A stretch of DNA of 64,000 nucleotides. Source: Mycobacterium sp. 3519A (lineage in GTDB: Bacteria; Actinomycetota; Actinomycetes; Mycobacteriales; Mycobacteriaceae). The notes below the pieces were generated by a model. It did no database searches. It was not told the origin of the DNA and saw only the letters and a program-made list of their open reading frames with translations. Within the stretch, counting starts at the first letter, position 1. Every line of letters begins with the position of its first letter. Of the stretch, positions 1-12,436 are shown one piece after another. The DNA lies in assembly GCF_900240945.1 (NCBI RefSeq), contig NZ_OESG01000012.1, forward strand, positions 1 through 64,000, given 5' to 3'. Position numbers and translations under genes: made by a program.

Positions 1-2
1 GA

Positions 3-119
3 GTTACGGCGGTACATAGCGGCAGGGAAACGCCCGGACCCATCCCGAACCCGGAAGCTAAGCCTGCCAGCGCCGATGATACTACCCAACCCGGGTGGAA
101 AAGTAGGACACCGCCGAAC
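3..119 (+). rRNA. rrf: 5S ribosomal RNA
   Basis: This is the 5S rRNA of an rRNA operon whose 16S and 23S genes lie upstream of the window. The 5' TTACGGCGG pairs with the 3' CCGCCGAA to form helix I. The internal CGGGAAACGCCCGG-type block and the AAGCTAAGCC stretch are typical of mycobacterial 5S. The exact mature ends are estimated. Its place just before an Rv1691-type gene suggests the rrnB operon of rapid growers, which lies near tyrS. Confidence 0.93.
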
Positions 120-125
120 ACAATT

Positions 126-163
126 TAGAATCACCCCCCACAATTGCGTGGGGGGTGATTCTA
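126..163 (+). terminator. rRNA operon hairpin terminator
   Basis: This is a perfect 16-bp inverted repeat (126-141 with 148-163) around a 6-nt loop, starting a few bases after 5S. It contains a C6/G6 core. No clear U-tract follows, which is usual for mycobacterial terminators. It should stop transcription from the rRNA operon and insulate the next gene. Confidence 0.85.
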
Positions 164-232
164 TATTCGCCACAATTCGACAAATCAATTGCTGAATTGT
201 CGGGATTGGCAAACACGTGTAGAAAGGCATAC

Positions 233-1015
233 GTGGTCCAGGACAGCCAGGGCGGCGGAGACCGGCGTCGTCCGCGACGTTCGGCGCCGCGCAGCTCGGG
301 GCCCAACCGCGCTCGCCGCGCTCAACCCCAACCCAACGGTGAGGCGCCGCGACCCCAGGGCCCGCCGATCCCCGCCGAGATCGAGGCCAAGCAACTCTCG
401 CCCGAAATACGGGGTGAGCTAACGACTTTGGATCGCTCGACCGCCGACGTCGTGGCCCGCCACCTGGTCGCAGCCGGCGAGCTTCTGGAGGACGATCCGC
501 AAGCCGCGCTGGCGCATGCCCGTGCCGCGCGCGCCCGATCCGGGCGCATCGCGGCGGTTCGCGAAGCGGTCGGCATCGCCGCCTATCACTGCGGCGACTG
601 GGCTCAGGCCCTAGCCGAACTGCGTGCGGCACGCCGAATGGGCAGCAAGTCGCCGCTGCTGCCGCTGATCGCCGACTGCGAACGCGGCGTCGGGCGCCCC
701 GAGCGGGCCATCGAACTCGCGCGCAGCCCCGAAGCCGCCCAACTCACCGGCGATGACGCCGACGAACTGCGCATCGTCGTCGCCGGCGCGCGTTCCGATC
801 TCGGCCAGCACGAGCAGGCCCTTGCGATGCTGTCGACCCCGAAGCTCGACCCGACCCGCACCGGACAGACCGCCGCGCGACTGTTCTATGTCTACGCCGA
901 AACGCTGCTCGCGCTCGACCGCACCGACGACGCGCTGCAGTGGTTCATCCATGCCGCGGCCGCCGACATCGAAGGTGTCACCGACGCCGAAGAGCGCATC
1001 ACGGAGCTCTCCTGA
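233..1015 (+). CDS. TPR-repeat protein (Rv1691 family)
   Basis: The protein of about 260 aa has a basic, Arg/Pro-rich N-terminus followed by helical TPR-like repeats. Conserved mycobacterial proteins of this type precede the HAD phosphatase gene; their partner is not known. I chose GTG 233 because AGAAAGG lies 5 nt upstream. An in-frame ATG at 155 sits inside the rRNA terminator hairpin and is unlikely. It ends 2 nt before the next start, so the two genes are probably co-translated. Family assignment rests on helical-repeat character and synteny, so no specific function is claimed. Confidence 0.85.
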   Translation: MVQDSQGGGDRRRPRRSAPRSSGPNRARRAQPQPNGEAPRPQGPPIPAEIEAKQLSPEIRGELTTLDRSTADVVARHLVAAGELLEDDPQAALAHARAARARSGRIAAVREAVGIAAYHCGDWAQALAELRAARRMGSKSPLLPLIADCERGVGRPERAIELARSPEAAQLTGDDADELRIVVAGARSDLGQHEQALAMLSTPKLDPTRTGQTAARLFYVYAETLLALDRTDDALQWFIHAAAADIEGVTDAEERITELS

Positions 1016-1017
1016 CG

Positions 1018-2040
1018 GTGAGTACCCTTGCGCAAGAACATGATTGCTTACTGCTCGACCTCGACGGCACCGTCTTCCGCGGCCACGAAGCCACCCCGGG
1101 AGCCGTCGAGACTTTGGCGGTAGTCCGGTCGCGCATCCTGTTCGTCACGAACAACGCCTCGCGCGGACCGGCCGAAGTCGCCCAACACCTCAACGCGATG
1201 GGCTTCACCGCCAAACCTGACGACGTCGTCACCAGCGCCCAAAGCGCGGCGCGGCTGCTGCAGGAGCAGTTGCAGCCCGGCGCAGCGGTGTTGATCGTCG
1301 GCACCGATTCGCTTGCGGCCGAAGTCCGTAAGGCCGGGTTGAAGCCGGTGCGCAAGTGGGCGGACGGCCCCGTCGCCGTCGTCCAGGGGCATTCGCCGCA
1401 AACCGCATGGCCTGATCTCGCCGAGGCGGCGCTGGCCATCCGCGGCGGCGCACTGTGGGTCGCCGCCAACGTCGACAAGACCCTGCCGTCGGAACGCGGA
1501 CTGCTGCCGGGAAACGGGGCGATGGTCGCCGCCCTGTGTACCGCCACCGACACCAAACCGCAGGTCGCCGGCAAGCCCGAGCCCACCCTGTTGATGGATG
1601 CGCTGGCGCGCGGCAAGTTTCGCACCCCGCTGGTCGTCGGTGATCGTCTCGACACCGACATCGCGGGTGCCAATGCGGCCGGCCTGCCCAGCCTGCACGT
1701 GCTGTGCGGCGTCAGCACGGCCGCCGACACCGTGCGCGCCAGCGTCGGGCAGCGGCCCAACTACATCGCCGAGGACCTCCGCTCGCTGTACGCCCGCGCG
1801 GACACCCTCCGCATCGGACCGCATCCCGCGTGGTACGTCGACGTGGGCCCGACGGCGGTGACGGTGCAGTCCACCGGACGCGACCCCGACGACGCGCTGT
1901 CCGTGGTCCGCGCGACCGCCAGCGCGGTGTGGAACGCCCAGCTCGACGGCAACCGCGTCGTGCTGATGGCCGGCGACGACATGGCGCGACAGGCCATGGA
2001 CCGCTGGTCCCTGCTCAGCCCGCCAAATCGGCTAGCGTGA
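1018..2040 (+). CDS. HAD phosphatase, probable glycerol-3-phosphate phosphatase (Rv1692 type)
   Basis: This 340-aa HAD-superfamily hydrolase carries motif I LDLDGTVF near residue 15 with the nucleophilic Asp, motif II TNNAS near residue 43 and motif IV GDRLDTDI in the C-terminal half. These belong to the NagD/p-nitrophenylphosphatase branch. The M. tuberculosis orthologue Rv1692 is described as a glycerol-3-phosphate phosphatase that recycles polar heads of glycerophospholipids. GTG 1018 follows the upstream stop by 2 nt and places motif I at the normal depth. The C-terminal 80 residues form an extra domain, usual for this branch. It sits in the cytoplasm, in an operon with the TPR gene and tlyA. 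Confidence 0.88.
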   Translation: MSTLAQEHDCLLLDLDGTVFRGHEATPGAVETLAVVRSRILFVTNNASRGPAEVAQHLNAMGFTAKPDDVVTSAQSAARLLQEQLQPGAAVLIVGTDSLAAEVRKAGLKPVRKWADGPVAVVQGHSPQTAWPDLAEAALAIRGGALWVAANVDKTLPSERGLLPGNGAMVAALCTATDTKPQVAGKPEPTLLMDALARGKFRTPLVVGDRLDTDIAGANAAGLPSLHVLCGVSTAADTVRASVGQRPNYIAEDLRSLYARADTLRIGPHPAWYVDVGPTAVTVQSTGRDPDDALSVVRATASAVWNAQLDGNRVVLMAGDDMARQAMDRWSLLSPPNRLA

Positions 2041-2048
2041 AGACCGAC

Positions 2049-2234
2049 ATGAGTACCGACCCCGACCAGATTCGCGCCCAGATCGCGGAACTACTGGCAG
2101 ACGTGCCCGATCCGGCCCAGGAGGGCTCCGGTTTCGACCAGCTTGCCGATGCGGACATCGATGCCGTCGCAGCGCGGCTCGAAGAGGCTCACGACCTGCT
2201 CGTGCATGCGTTGGAATCCGTCGAGAAGGGCTAA
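2049..2234 (+). CDS. Small conserved acidic protein (Rv1693 type)
   Basis: This 61-aa, very acidic protein (starts MSTDPDQIRAQ) has two predicted amphipathic helices and no signal peptide. It lies between the HAD phosphatase and tlyA, with 8-nt and 6-nt gaps, exactly where M. tuberculosis has Rv1693. Its function is unknown. Conservation of size and position argues that it is a real gene and not a shadow frame. Confidence 0.8.
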   Translation: MSTDPDQIRAQIAELLADVPDPAQEGSGFDQLADADIDAVAARLEEAHDLLVHALESVEKG

Positions 2235-2240
2235 CCGCTC

Positions 2241-3050
2241 GTGACCCGGCGCGCTCGTGTTGACGCCGAGCTGGTGCGGCGCGGTCTGGCGCGCTCCCGG
2301 CAGCAGGCGGCCGAATTGATCGGCGCCGGGCGGGTCTCCATCGACGGCATGCCTGCGGCCAAACCGGCCACGGCGATCGCCATCACCGCGACGCTTCGTG
2401 TCGAGGGCGACGACGAACGTAGCTGGGTGTCCCGCGGCGCCCACAAGCTGATCGGTGCCCTGAACGCGTTCGCCCTGTCGGTCGACGACCGGCGCTGCCT
2501 CGACGCAGGCGCGTCCACGGGCGGGTTCACCGAAGTGCTGCTCGACCGCGGCGCCCGTGAAGTCGTCGCCGCTGACGTCGGCTACGGCCAGTTGGCTTGG
2601 TCGCTGCGCAACGATGCGCGCGTGCACGTGCTGGAACGCACCAACGTCCGCGACCTCACCCCCGAGGCGATCGGGGGACCGGTCGACCTGGTGGTTGCCG
2701 ACCTGTCCTTCATTTCGCTGTCCACAGTGCTGCCGGCGCTGGCCGCCTGCGCGTCAGCCGAGGCGGATATCGTTCCTATGGTGAAGCCGCAGTTCGAGGT
2801 TGGTAAGGATCGGGTCGGTGCGGGCGGAGTGGTCTCCGACCCTGAACTGCGCGCCGAGGCGGTGCGCGCTGTCGCGGACAAGGCCGCCACGCTCAACTGG
2901 CATACCGTCGGTGTCACCGCCAGTCCGCTGCCAGGCCCCTCCGGCAACGTCGAATATTTCCTGCACCTGCGGGCCAGTGCCGATGCTCCGCTGCGGGACG
3001 AAAAGCTAGCGCAGGCGATTCACCGGGCCGTCGCGGAGGGCCCGCAATGA
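2241..3050 (+). CDS. tlyA: TlyA 2'-O-methyltransferase (16S/23S rRNA)
   Basis: This 269-aa protein has an N-terminal S4 RNA-binding domain (residues about 5-60) and an FtsJ/RrmJ-type SAM methyltransferase domain with the SAM loop DAGASTGGF near residue 85. The K-D-K-E catalytic set is visible as K in GAHKL, D in VADLSF, K in VKPQFE and a later E. TlyA methylates C1409 of 16S and C1920 of 23S rRNA, and its loss gives capreomycin resistance. GTG start. The stop overlaps the nadK start by 4 nt, so the two are translationally coupled. Confidence 0.95.
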   Translation: MTRRARVDAELVRRGLARSRQQAAELIGAGRVSIDGMPAAKPATAIAITATLRVEGDDERSWVSRGAHKLIGALNAFALSVDDRRCLDAGASTGGFTEVLLDRGAREVVAADVGYGQLAWSLRNDARVHVLERTNVRDLTPEAIGGPVDLVVADLSFISLSTVLPALAACASAEADIVPMVKPQFEVGKDRVGAGGVVSDPELRAEAVRAVADKAATLNWHTVGVTASPLPGPSGNVEYFLHLRASADAPLRDEKLAQAIHRAVAEGPQ

Positions 3051-3970
3051 CGTGTGAACGCAACATTTTGCTGGTCGTCCACACCGGCCGTGAAGAGGCC
3101 ACCGAGGTCGCTCGCCGAGTCGAGAAGGTGTTGGGGGACAACGGCATTGGACTCCGGGTGCTTTCCGCGGAAGCGGTCGACCGTGGCCCGTTGCGGCTGG
3201 CACCCGACGATATGCGGGCACTCGGCATCGAGATCGAGGTGGTCGACGCCGACGAGCGCGCGGCCGAGGGTTGCGAACTGGTTCTCGTTCTCGGCGGTGA
3301 CGGCACCTTCCTGCGGGCCGCCGAATTGGCGCGCAACGTCGAAATACCGGTGCTGGGTGTCAATCTCGGCCGCATCGGTTTCCTCGCCGAGGCGGAAGCC
3401 GACCACATCGACACGGTGCTCGAGCACGTCATCACCCGGGATTACCGCGTCGAGGAGCGGATGACGCTCGACGTCGTGGTCCGCGTCGACGGCAAGATCG
3501 CCGATCGCAACTGGGCGCTCAACGAGGCCAGCCTCGAAAAGGGGCCCCGGCTGGGTGTTTTGGGTGTCGTTTTGGAGGTCGACGGCAGGCCGGTGTCGTC
3601 GTTCGGCTGCGACGGCGTGCTGGTGTCGACACCGACCGGGTCCACCGCGTACGCGTTCTCCGCCGGCGGGCCCATCGTGTGGCCCGACCTGGAGGCAATT
3701 CTGGTGGTGCCCAACAACGCTCACGCATTGTTCGCGCGGCCGCTGGTCACCAGCCCCGACGCCGCGATCGCCATCGAAATCGAGGCGTCCGGCCACGATG
3801 CATATGTGTTCTGCGACGGCCGCCGCGAGATGATCATCCCCGCCGGTGGCCGGTTGGAGGTGACGCGGTGCGGCACCCCGTTGAAGTGGGTGCGGTTGGA
3901 CAGCGCGCCGTTCACCGACCGCCTGGTGCGCAAGTTCCGGTTGCCGGTCAAAGGGTGGCGCGGACAGTAG
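3047..3970 (+). CDS. nadK: NAD kinase
   Basis: This 307-aa cytoplasmic enzyme phosphorylates NAD+ to NADP+ using ATP or polyphosphate. It carries the [10 protein letters not shown] motif near residue 85, the NE(A/D) motif (NEASL) and the GSTAY motif, all diagnostic of the family. The length is typical of mycobacterial PpnK. The ATG start overlaps the tlyA stop (ATGA), and its stop shares one base with the recN GTG. Confidence 0.96.
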   Translation: MTCERNILLVVHTGREEATEVARRVEKVLGDNGIGLRVLSAEAVDRGPLRLAPDDMRALGIEIEVVDADERAAEGCELVLVLGGDGTFLRAAELARNVEIPVLGVNLGRIGFLAEAEADHIDTVLEHVITRDYRVEERMTLDVVVRVDGKIADRNWALNEASLEKGPRLGVLGVVLEVDGRPVSSFGCDGVLVSTPTGSTAYAFSAGGPIVWPDLEAILVVPNNAHALFARPLVTSPDAAIAIEIEASGHDAYVFCDGRREMIIPAGGRLEVTRCGTPLKWVRLDSAPFTDRLVRKFRLPVKGWRGQ

Positions 3971-5799
3971 TGTTATCCGAAATCCGTATCGAATCGCTCG
4001 GTGCCATCAGCGCCGCGACGGCCGAGTTCGATCGCGGGTTCACCGTGCTGACCGGAGAGACGGGTACCGGCAAGACGATGGTGGTCACCGGCCTGCACCT
4101 GCTCGGCGGCGCGCGCGCCGACGCGTCCAGGGTGCGGTCCGGGGCGAGCCGCGCGGTGGTCGAAGGTCGGTTCACCACAACAGAATTGGGCGACGGGGTG
4201 GCCGGCAGGGTGGACGACATCCTGGAGTCCTCCGGAGCCGACCGCGACGACGACGGTAGCGTCATCGCCGCCAGGTCCGTCAGCCGCGACGGTCCGTCAC
4301 GGGCCTATCTGGGTGGGCGCAGCGTGCCCGCGAAATCGCTCAGCACATTCACCAACGAACTCCTCGCACTGCACGGGCAGAACGACCAACTGCGGTTGAT
4401 GCGGCCAGAAGAACAGCGCGCCGCACTTGACCGGTCCGTCGACGTCGAGTCGCAGTTGAAGCGCTACCGAAGGGTGCGTGAGGACTGGCTGGCCGCTCGT
4501 CGCGACCTCGCCGACCGCAAGCAACGCGCACGCGAGTTGGCTCAGGAAGCGGACCGACTCAAGTTCGGGCTCAACGAAATCGACAGCGTCGCACCCGAAC
4601 CCGGCGAAGACCAGGCGCTCGTCGACGACATCAGACGATTGTCAGAACTGGATGCGCTGCGCGAGGCTGCGCAGTCAGCCCGCGCCGCACTCTCCGGTTC
4701 CGACGACGATCCGTCGGACGCATCGGCCGCCAACAGCGTCGCGCACGCGAAGTCGGCTCTCGACGCCACCGACGACGCGACGTTGCGCGCGCTGGCCGAA
4801 CAACTCACCGGCGCGTTGGCCGTGCTGATCGACGTGTCGACCGAACTCGGCGACTATCTCGCCGGACTTCCCAGCGACGCAAGCACTCTCGAGACCAAAC
4901 TGGCCCGACAGGGTGAGCTGCGCACCCTGACCCGCAAGTACGCCGCCGACATCGACGGTGTGTTGCGGTGGGCGGCCGAATCGCGGGAACGCCTTGGGCT
5001 CCTCGACGTCTCGGAGGAGGCGCTGGCAGAACTCGAGCGTCGTGTCGGCGAGCTCGAAGCCAAAGTGGTCAGCGCTGCAACAGAACTCACCAAGGCGCGG
5101 ACCAAAGCCGCCAAGAACCTCGCCAAAGCAGTGACCGCCGAGCTGGCCGGCCTGGCGATGGCCGACGCCGAGTTCACCGTGTCGGTCGCCGCGCTTCCCG
5201 CCCGAGCCGACGATTCCGCGCCGCTGACGCTGCCGACCGGAGTCACCGTGCACGCCGGCCACGACGGTGTCGACGCCGTCGAATTCGGCTTCGCCGCGCA
5301 CCGCGGCACCGACGTGCTACCGCTGAGCAAGAGCGCATCCGGCGGTGAACTGTCGCGGGTCATGCTGGCTCTGGAAGTGGTGCTGGCGGCGTCGGTCGAA
5401 GGCACGACCATGGTCTTCGACGAGGTCGACGCCGGTGTCGGCGGCCGCGCGGCGGTGCAGATCGGACGCAGGCTGGCCCGCTTGGCCCGCACCCACCAGG
5501 TCATCGTCGTCACGCACCTGCCCCAGGTCGCCGCCTACGCCGATGTTCACCTGGTCGTCGACAGCGGCGGCGGGCGCAACAAAGCCAGCGGGGTGCGCCG
5601 CCTCGACGACGACGACCGGGTCGCGGAACTCGCGCGCATGTTGGCCGGGCTGGGGGAGTCCGACAGTGGCCGCGCGCCCGCCCGTGAGCTACTGGACGCC
5701 GCGCAGCAGGACCGGAAGAACTGGGCGCCGAGCACGGTGTCCACCAAGCGGGTGATGAAGTCCGCGTCCGGCGGGTCGGCAGTCATCAACCGCCGGTAG
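3970..5799 (+). CDS. recN: DNA repair ATPase RecN, with an atypical C-terminal extension
   Basis: This SMC-like repair ATPase acts at double-strand breaks. Walker A GETGTGKT lies near residue 30, the ABC signature is SASGGELSR and Walker B is MVFDEVDAGVGG, with a long coiled-coil region between. GTG 3970 gives the family N-terminus (L-S-E-I-R-I) and overlaps the nadK stop by one base. At 609 aa it is about 20 residues longer than M. tuberculosis RecN. The last 25-30 codons, after the usual ARELLDAAQ end, read antisense through the 3' part of the convergent tetR gene. This suggests loss of the native stop codon in a deletion. Confidence 0.95.
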   Translation: MLSEIRIESLGAISAATAEFDRGFTVLTGETGTGKTMVVTGLHLLGGARADASRVRSGASRAVVEGRFTTTELGDGVAGRVDDILESSGADRDDDGSVIAARSVSRDGPSRAYLGGRSVPAKSLSTFTNELLALHGQNDQLRLMRPEEQRAALDRSVDVESQLKRYRRVREDWLAARRDLADRKQRARELAQEADRLKFGLNEIDSVAPEPGEDQALVDDIRRLSELDALREAAQSARAALSGSDDDPSDASAANSVAHAKSALDATDDATLRALAEQLTGALAVLIDVSTELGDYLAGLPSDASTLETKLARQGELRTLTRKYAADIDGVLRWAAESRERLGLLDVSEEALAELERRVGELEAKVVSAATELTKARTKAAKNLAKAVTAELAGLAMADAEFTVSVAALPARADDSAPLTLPTGVTVHAGHDGVDAVEFGFAAHRGTDVLPLSKSASGGELSRVMLALEVVLAASVEGTTMVFDEVDAGVGGRAAVQIGRRLARLARTHQVIVVTHLPQVAAYADVHLVVDSGGGRNKASGVRRLDDDDRVAELARMLAGLGESDSGRAPARELLDAAQQDRKNWAPSTVSTKRVMKSASGGSAVINRR

Positions 5800-6299
5800 A
5801 ACATCGCGCCGGCCAGCGCAACCGAGGCCGCCTCGGGGTCGACGCGCGACGGGAAAGTACCGGCCTCGACCCCCGCCGCGATCGTGTCGGTCAACCGCTG
5901 CCGTCGTCGTGCCGAATAGCCATGCAGGAAGTCGCGAACGGTGGGTGCTGTCTCGGCGGCGTGCACCAGGGCAGGTACGCACGCCGACAGCGGAGAATCA
6001 CCCAGCGCTTCGGCCAGGTGCTGCAGGATCAGTTCGACGCCGGCGCGGGCGTCGCCGTCGGGAAGATCGCGGGCCGGGTCGGGTTGCACGTTGAGGGTCT
6101 CGAGGGCGTCGGCGATCAACGCCGCCTTGTTCGGCCAGTGTCGATACACCGTGCTGCGCCCGACGCCCGCGATGGCCGCCACCGACTCCATCCGAAATCC
6201 GCTGTAGCCCTGTATCGCGAATTCCTCGAGGGCGCCGCGCAGGATCGCCCGGCGGGACTCCTCGATACGCGGATCTGACCGCTGCACGTTATGGGACAC
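5547..6299 (-). CDS. TetR-family repressor, C-terminus read into antisense recN
   Basis: The N-terminal helix-turn-helix (about residues 15-60, with GVGRSTVYRHWPNKAALI) is classical TetR. The C-terminal ligand domain normally ends near FITRLVDTVLGAQ. Here the frame continues for about 55 more codons of low-complexity Ser/Arg sequence that is simply the complement of recN. GTG 6299 was chosen because it begins a normal TetR N-terminus (S-H-N-V-Q-R-S-D-P-R) and leaves a divergent promoter region. The gene lies back-to-back with a VOC protein and an operator-like palindrome, so it probably represses itself and that gene. Ligand unknown. Confidence 0.85.
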   Translation of the reverse strand: MSHNVQRSDPRIEESRRAILRGALEEFAIQGYSGFRMESVAAIAGVGRSTVYRHWPNKAALIADALETLNVQPDPARDLPDGDARAGVELILQHLAEALGDSPLSACVPALVHAAETAPTVRDFLHGYSARRRQRLTDTIAAGVEAGTFPSRVDPEAASVALAGAMFYRRLMTADPPDADFITRLVDTVLGAQFFRSCCAASSSSRAGARPLSDSPSPANMRASSATRSSSSRRRTPLALLRPPPLSTTR

Positions 6300-6313
6300 T
6301 TCTGTATCATAAC
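6288..6313. promoter_or_regulatory. Putative TetR operator in divergent promoter
   Basis: This symmetric element has GTTATG (6288-6293) and CATAAC (6308-6313) as outer arms and ACA (6296-6298) and TGT (6303-6305) as inner arms, all centred on the same point. It overlaps the tetR start and lies just upstream of the VOC gene's Shine-Dalgarno AGGAGG (6318-6323). Position and symmetry are what a TetR dimer site would show. Binding is inferred. Confidence 0.6.
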
Positions 6314-6327
6314 TTCTAGGAGGTGCA

Positions 6328-6714
6328 ATGATGAGCACATTCAGCGTTCGCTACATCGTCGACGACGTCGACGCCGCGGCGGACTTCTACACCCGTCACT
6401 TCCATTTCGAGGTGGTCATGAAACCGGGCCCGGGGTTTGCGATGCTGCGCAACGGCGACCTGCGCCTGCTGCTGAACGCCCCCGGCGGCGGCGGTGGGGC
6501 GGGCCAGACCCTGTCCGACGGTTCGACGCCCACGCCGGGTGGATGGAACCGCTTCCAAGCCCAAGTCGACGATCTGGACAGCGCGGTGGCCGAACTCAAG
6601 GAGGCCGGCGTCGAATTCCGTGGCGACCCAATCACCGGCGGGGGCGGCAGGCAGGCCCTCGCGGTCGATCCGTCGGGCAATCTGGTCGAGTTGTTCGAGG
6701 CATATCAGGGCTGA
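6328..6714 (+). CDS. VOC/glyoxalase-family protein
   Basis: This 128-aa protein has one vicinal-oxygen-chelate domain: betaalphabetabetabeta repeats opening with VRYIVDDVDAAADFYTR and closing with AVDPSGNLVELFEA, where the Glu is a typical metal ligand. Relatives include glyoxalase I, dioxygenases and bleomycin-type resistance proteins, and sequence alone does not tell which. A strong AGGAGG precedes ATG 6328 (ATG 6331 is an alternative). Divergent from tetR across a palindromic operator, so probably derepressed by a small molecule that TetR senses. Confidence 0.85.
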   Translation: MMSTFSVRYIVDDVDAAADFYTRHFHFEVVMKPGPGFAMLRNGDLRLLLNAPGGGGGAGQTLSDGSTPTPGGWNRFQAQVDDLDSAVAELKEAGVEFRGDPITGGGGRQALAVDPSGNLVELFEAYQG

Positions 6715-6811
6715 AACGACACTGTTGCAATTGTGACAAAAGGTGCGTCTGGGGCTGGTGTTACGGCGCGCCTCCGACCGATTTCCGCAGTTCCTCGACA
6801 GAATCGGCGCC

Positions 6812-7996
6812 ATGAAGATGTCAGCGCTGCTTTCCCGATCTGCCAACTCCCGGCCGGGTATCACCGGCACCGCCCGAGTTGACCGCGACATCGATCGGCT
6901 GCTGCGACGAGTCACGCCCGGTGACATCGTCGTCATCGACGCCTTGGATCTCGACCGGATCACCGCCGATGCGCTCGTCGAGGCCAACGTCGCCGCGGTC
7001 ATCAACGCGTCGCCGTCCATTTCGGGCCGCTACCCGAACCTCGGGCCCGAGGTGCTCGTCGCCAATGGCGTCACACTGATCGACGAGACCGGCCCGGAGG
7101 TGTTCAAAAAGGTCAAGGACGGCGCCCGCGTGCGACTGCACGACGGCGGTGTGTACTCCGGCGATCGGCAACTGATTGCCGGCACCGAGCGCACCGACCA
7201 CGAGATCCACGAGTTGATGCACGAGGCCAAGAGCGGACTGGTCGCACACCTCGAGGCGTTCGCGGGCAACACGATCGAATTCATCCGCAGCGAGAGCCCC
7301 CTGCTGATCGACGGCATCGGCATCCCCGACATCGATGTCGACGTCAACCGCAGGCATGTGGTGATCGTCGCCGAAGACCTCAGCGCGGCCGGTGACCTCA
7401 AGGCGCTCAAACCGTTCATCAAGGAGTACCAACCGGTCCTCGTCGGCGTCGGTGTCGGTGCCGACGTGCTGCGTAAGGCCGGCTACCGACCGCAACTCAT
7501 CGTCGGTGACCCCGACAAGATCAGCGCGGAGACGCTGCGCTGCGGCGCTCAGGTGGTGCTGCCTGCCGACGCCGACGGTCACGCCGCGGGCCTGGAGCGA
7601 ATCCAGGATCTGGGTGTCGGTGCGATGACGTTCCCCGCCGCAGGTTCGGCCGCCGACCTGGCACTGCTGTTGTGCGACCATCACGGCGCATCGCTGATCG
7701 TCACCGCGGGTCATTCCGCCAGCATCGAGGAGTTCTTCGACCGGTCACGCCAGCAGAGCAACCCGTCGACGTTCCTGACCCGGCTGAAGGTCGGCGAAAA
7801 GCTGGTGGACGCCAAAGCCGTTGCCACGTTGTACCGCAGCCGGGTGTCCGGTGGGGCGATTGCACTGCTTGTGCTCGCGATGCTGATCGCGGTGATTGCG
7901 GCGCTGTGGGTGTCGCGTGCCGATGCCGCGGTGCTGGACTGGATCGCCGACTACTGGAACCGGTTCTCGCTCTGGGTCCAGGGCTTGGTCGCCTAG
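6812..7996 (+). CDS. steA: SteA-like cell-division membrane protein (Rv1697 family)
   Basis: This 394-aa protein has a thiamin-pyrophosphokinase-like catalytic fold in its centre (GVGVGADVL, VGDPDKIS) and one transmembrane helix near residue 350, followed by a short tail. In Corynebacterium glutamicum the homologue SteA works with SteB in cell separation by regulating a peptidoglycan hydrolase. ATG 6812 was chosen because it gives the conserved N-terminus M-K-M-S-A-L-L-S-R; an earlier in-frame start has no conservation. The mctB/steB gene follows 8 nt later. Whether the domain keeps kinase activity cannot be read from sequence. Confidence 0.88.
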   Translation: MKMSALLSRSANSRPGITGTARVDRDIDRLLRRVTPGDIVVIDALDLDRITADALVEANVAAVINASPSISGRYPNLGPEVLVANGVTLIDETGPEVFKKVKDGARVRLHDGGVYSGDRQLIAGTERTDHEIHELMHEAKSGLVAHLEAFAGNTIEFIRSESPLLIDGIGIPDIDVDVNRRHVVIVAEDLSAAGDLKALKPFIKEYQPVLVGVGVGADVLRKAGYRPQLIVGDPDKISAETLRCGAQVVLPADADGHAAGLERIQDLGVGAMTFPAAGSAADLALLLCDHHGASLIVTAGHSASIEEFFDRSRQQSNPSTFLTRLKVGEKLVDAKAVATLYRSRVSGGAIALLVLAMLIAVIAALWVSRADAAVLDWIADYWNRFSLWVQGLVA

Positions 7997-8004
7997 GAAT
8001 TCCT

Positions 8005-11455
<3,451 letters not shown>

Positions 11456-11459
<4 letters not shown>

Positions 11460-12403
11460 CGGCGTTCCGCTGCGCTCTGGACGACCAGTTGCAGGGCTAC
11501 CTCGACCACCTCACCATCGAACGCGGCGTCGCGGCCAACACCCTGAGTTCGTATCGCCGCGATCTGCGCCGGTACTCGGAGCACCTGACCGAGCGGGGCA
11601 TAGACGATCTGGCCAAGGTCACCGAGGCCGACGTCAGCGACTTCCTGGTGTCGCTGCGCCGCGGCGACCCCGACACGAAAACCGCTCCGCTGTCGGCGGT
11701 TTCGGCGGCGCGTGCGGTGGTTGCCGTACGGGGTCTGCACCGTTTCGCAGCCTCTGAGGGACTGACCGAGGTCGACGTGGCACGCGAGGTGAAGCCGCCG
11801 ACCCCGAGTCGGCGGCTGCCCAAGAGTCTGACCATCGACGAAGTGCTGGCCCTGCTCGACGCCGCCGGAGGTGACAGCGAGGCCGACGGTCCGTTGACGT
11901 TGCGCAACCGGGCCCTGCTGGAGCTGCTGTACTCCACGGGCGCCCGCATCTCGGAGGCAGTCGGCCTCGACATCGACGACATCGACACCCAAGCCCGCTC
12001 GGCGTTGCTGCGCGGCAAGGGCGGCAAGCAGCGACTGGTCCCCGTCGGCAGGCCCGCCGTAAGCGCCCTTGACGCCTACCTGGTCCGGGGGCGCCCGGAC
12101 CTGGCGCGCCGCGGTCGCGGGACACCCGCCATCTTCCTCAACGCCCGCGGCGGGCGGTTGTCGCGGCAGAGCGCATGGCAGGTGCTGCAGGACGCCGCCG
12201 AACGGGCGGGAGTCAAGGCCACGGTGTCACCGCACGTGCTCCGCCACTCGTTCGCAACGCATCTGCTCGACGGTGGCGCCGACGTCCGGGTGGTGCAGGA
12301 GTTGCTCGGGCACGCCTCGGTGACCACGACGCAGATCTACACTATGGTCACCGTGAACGCGCTGCGCGAAGTCTGGGCCGGCGCCCACCCGCGGGCCCGC
12401 TGA
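11456..12403 (+). CDS. xerD: Tyrosine recombinase XerD
   Basis: This 315-aa site-specific recombinase works with XerC at dif to resolve chromosome dimers. It has an N-terminal SAM-like core-binding domain (residues about 10-95) and a C-terminal catalytic domain with Arg in TGARISE, Lys in the beta-hairpin GKGGKQR, H-x-x-R in HVLRH, His in LGHASVTTT and the nucleophile Tyr in QIYT. It sits at the conserved chromosomal position, not beside mobile genes, so it is the housekeeping recombinase rather than a phage integrase. Confidence 0.94.
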
Positions 12404-12436
12404 ACAAAATCGCGGCCGCGATCGTTTGGACCGGGT

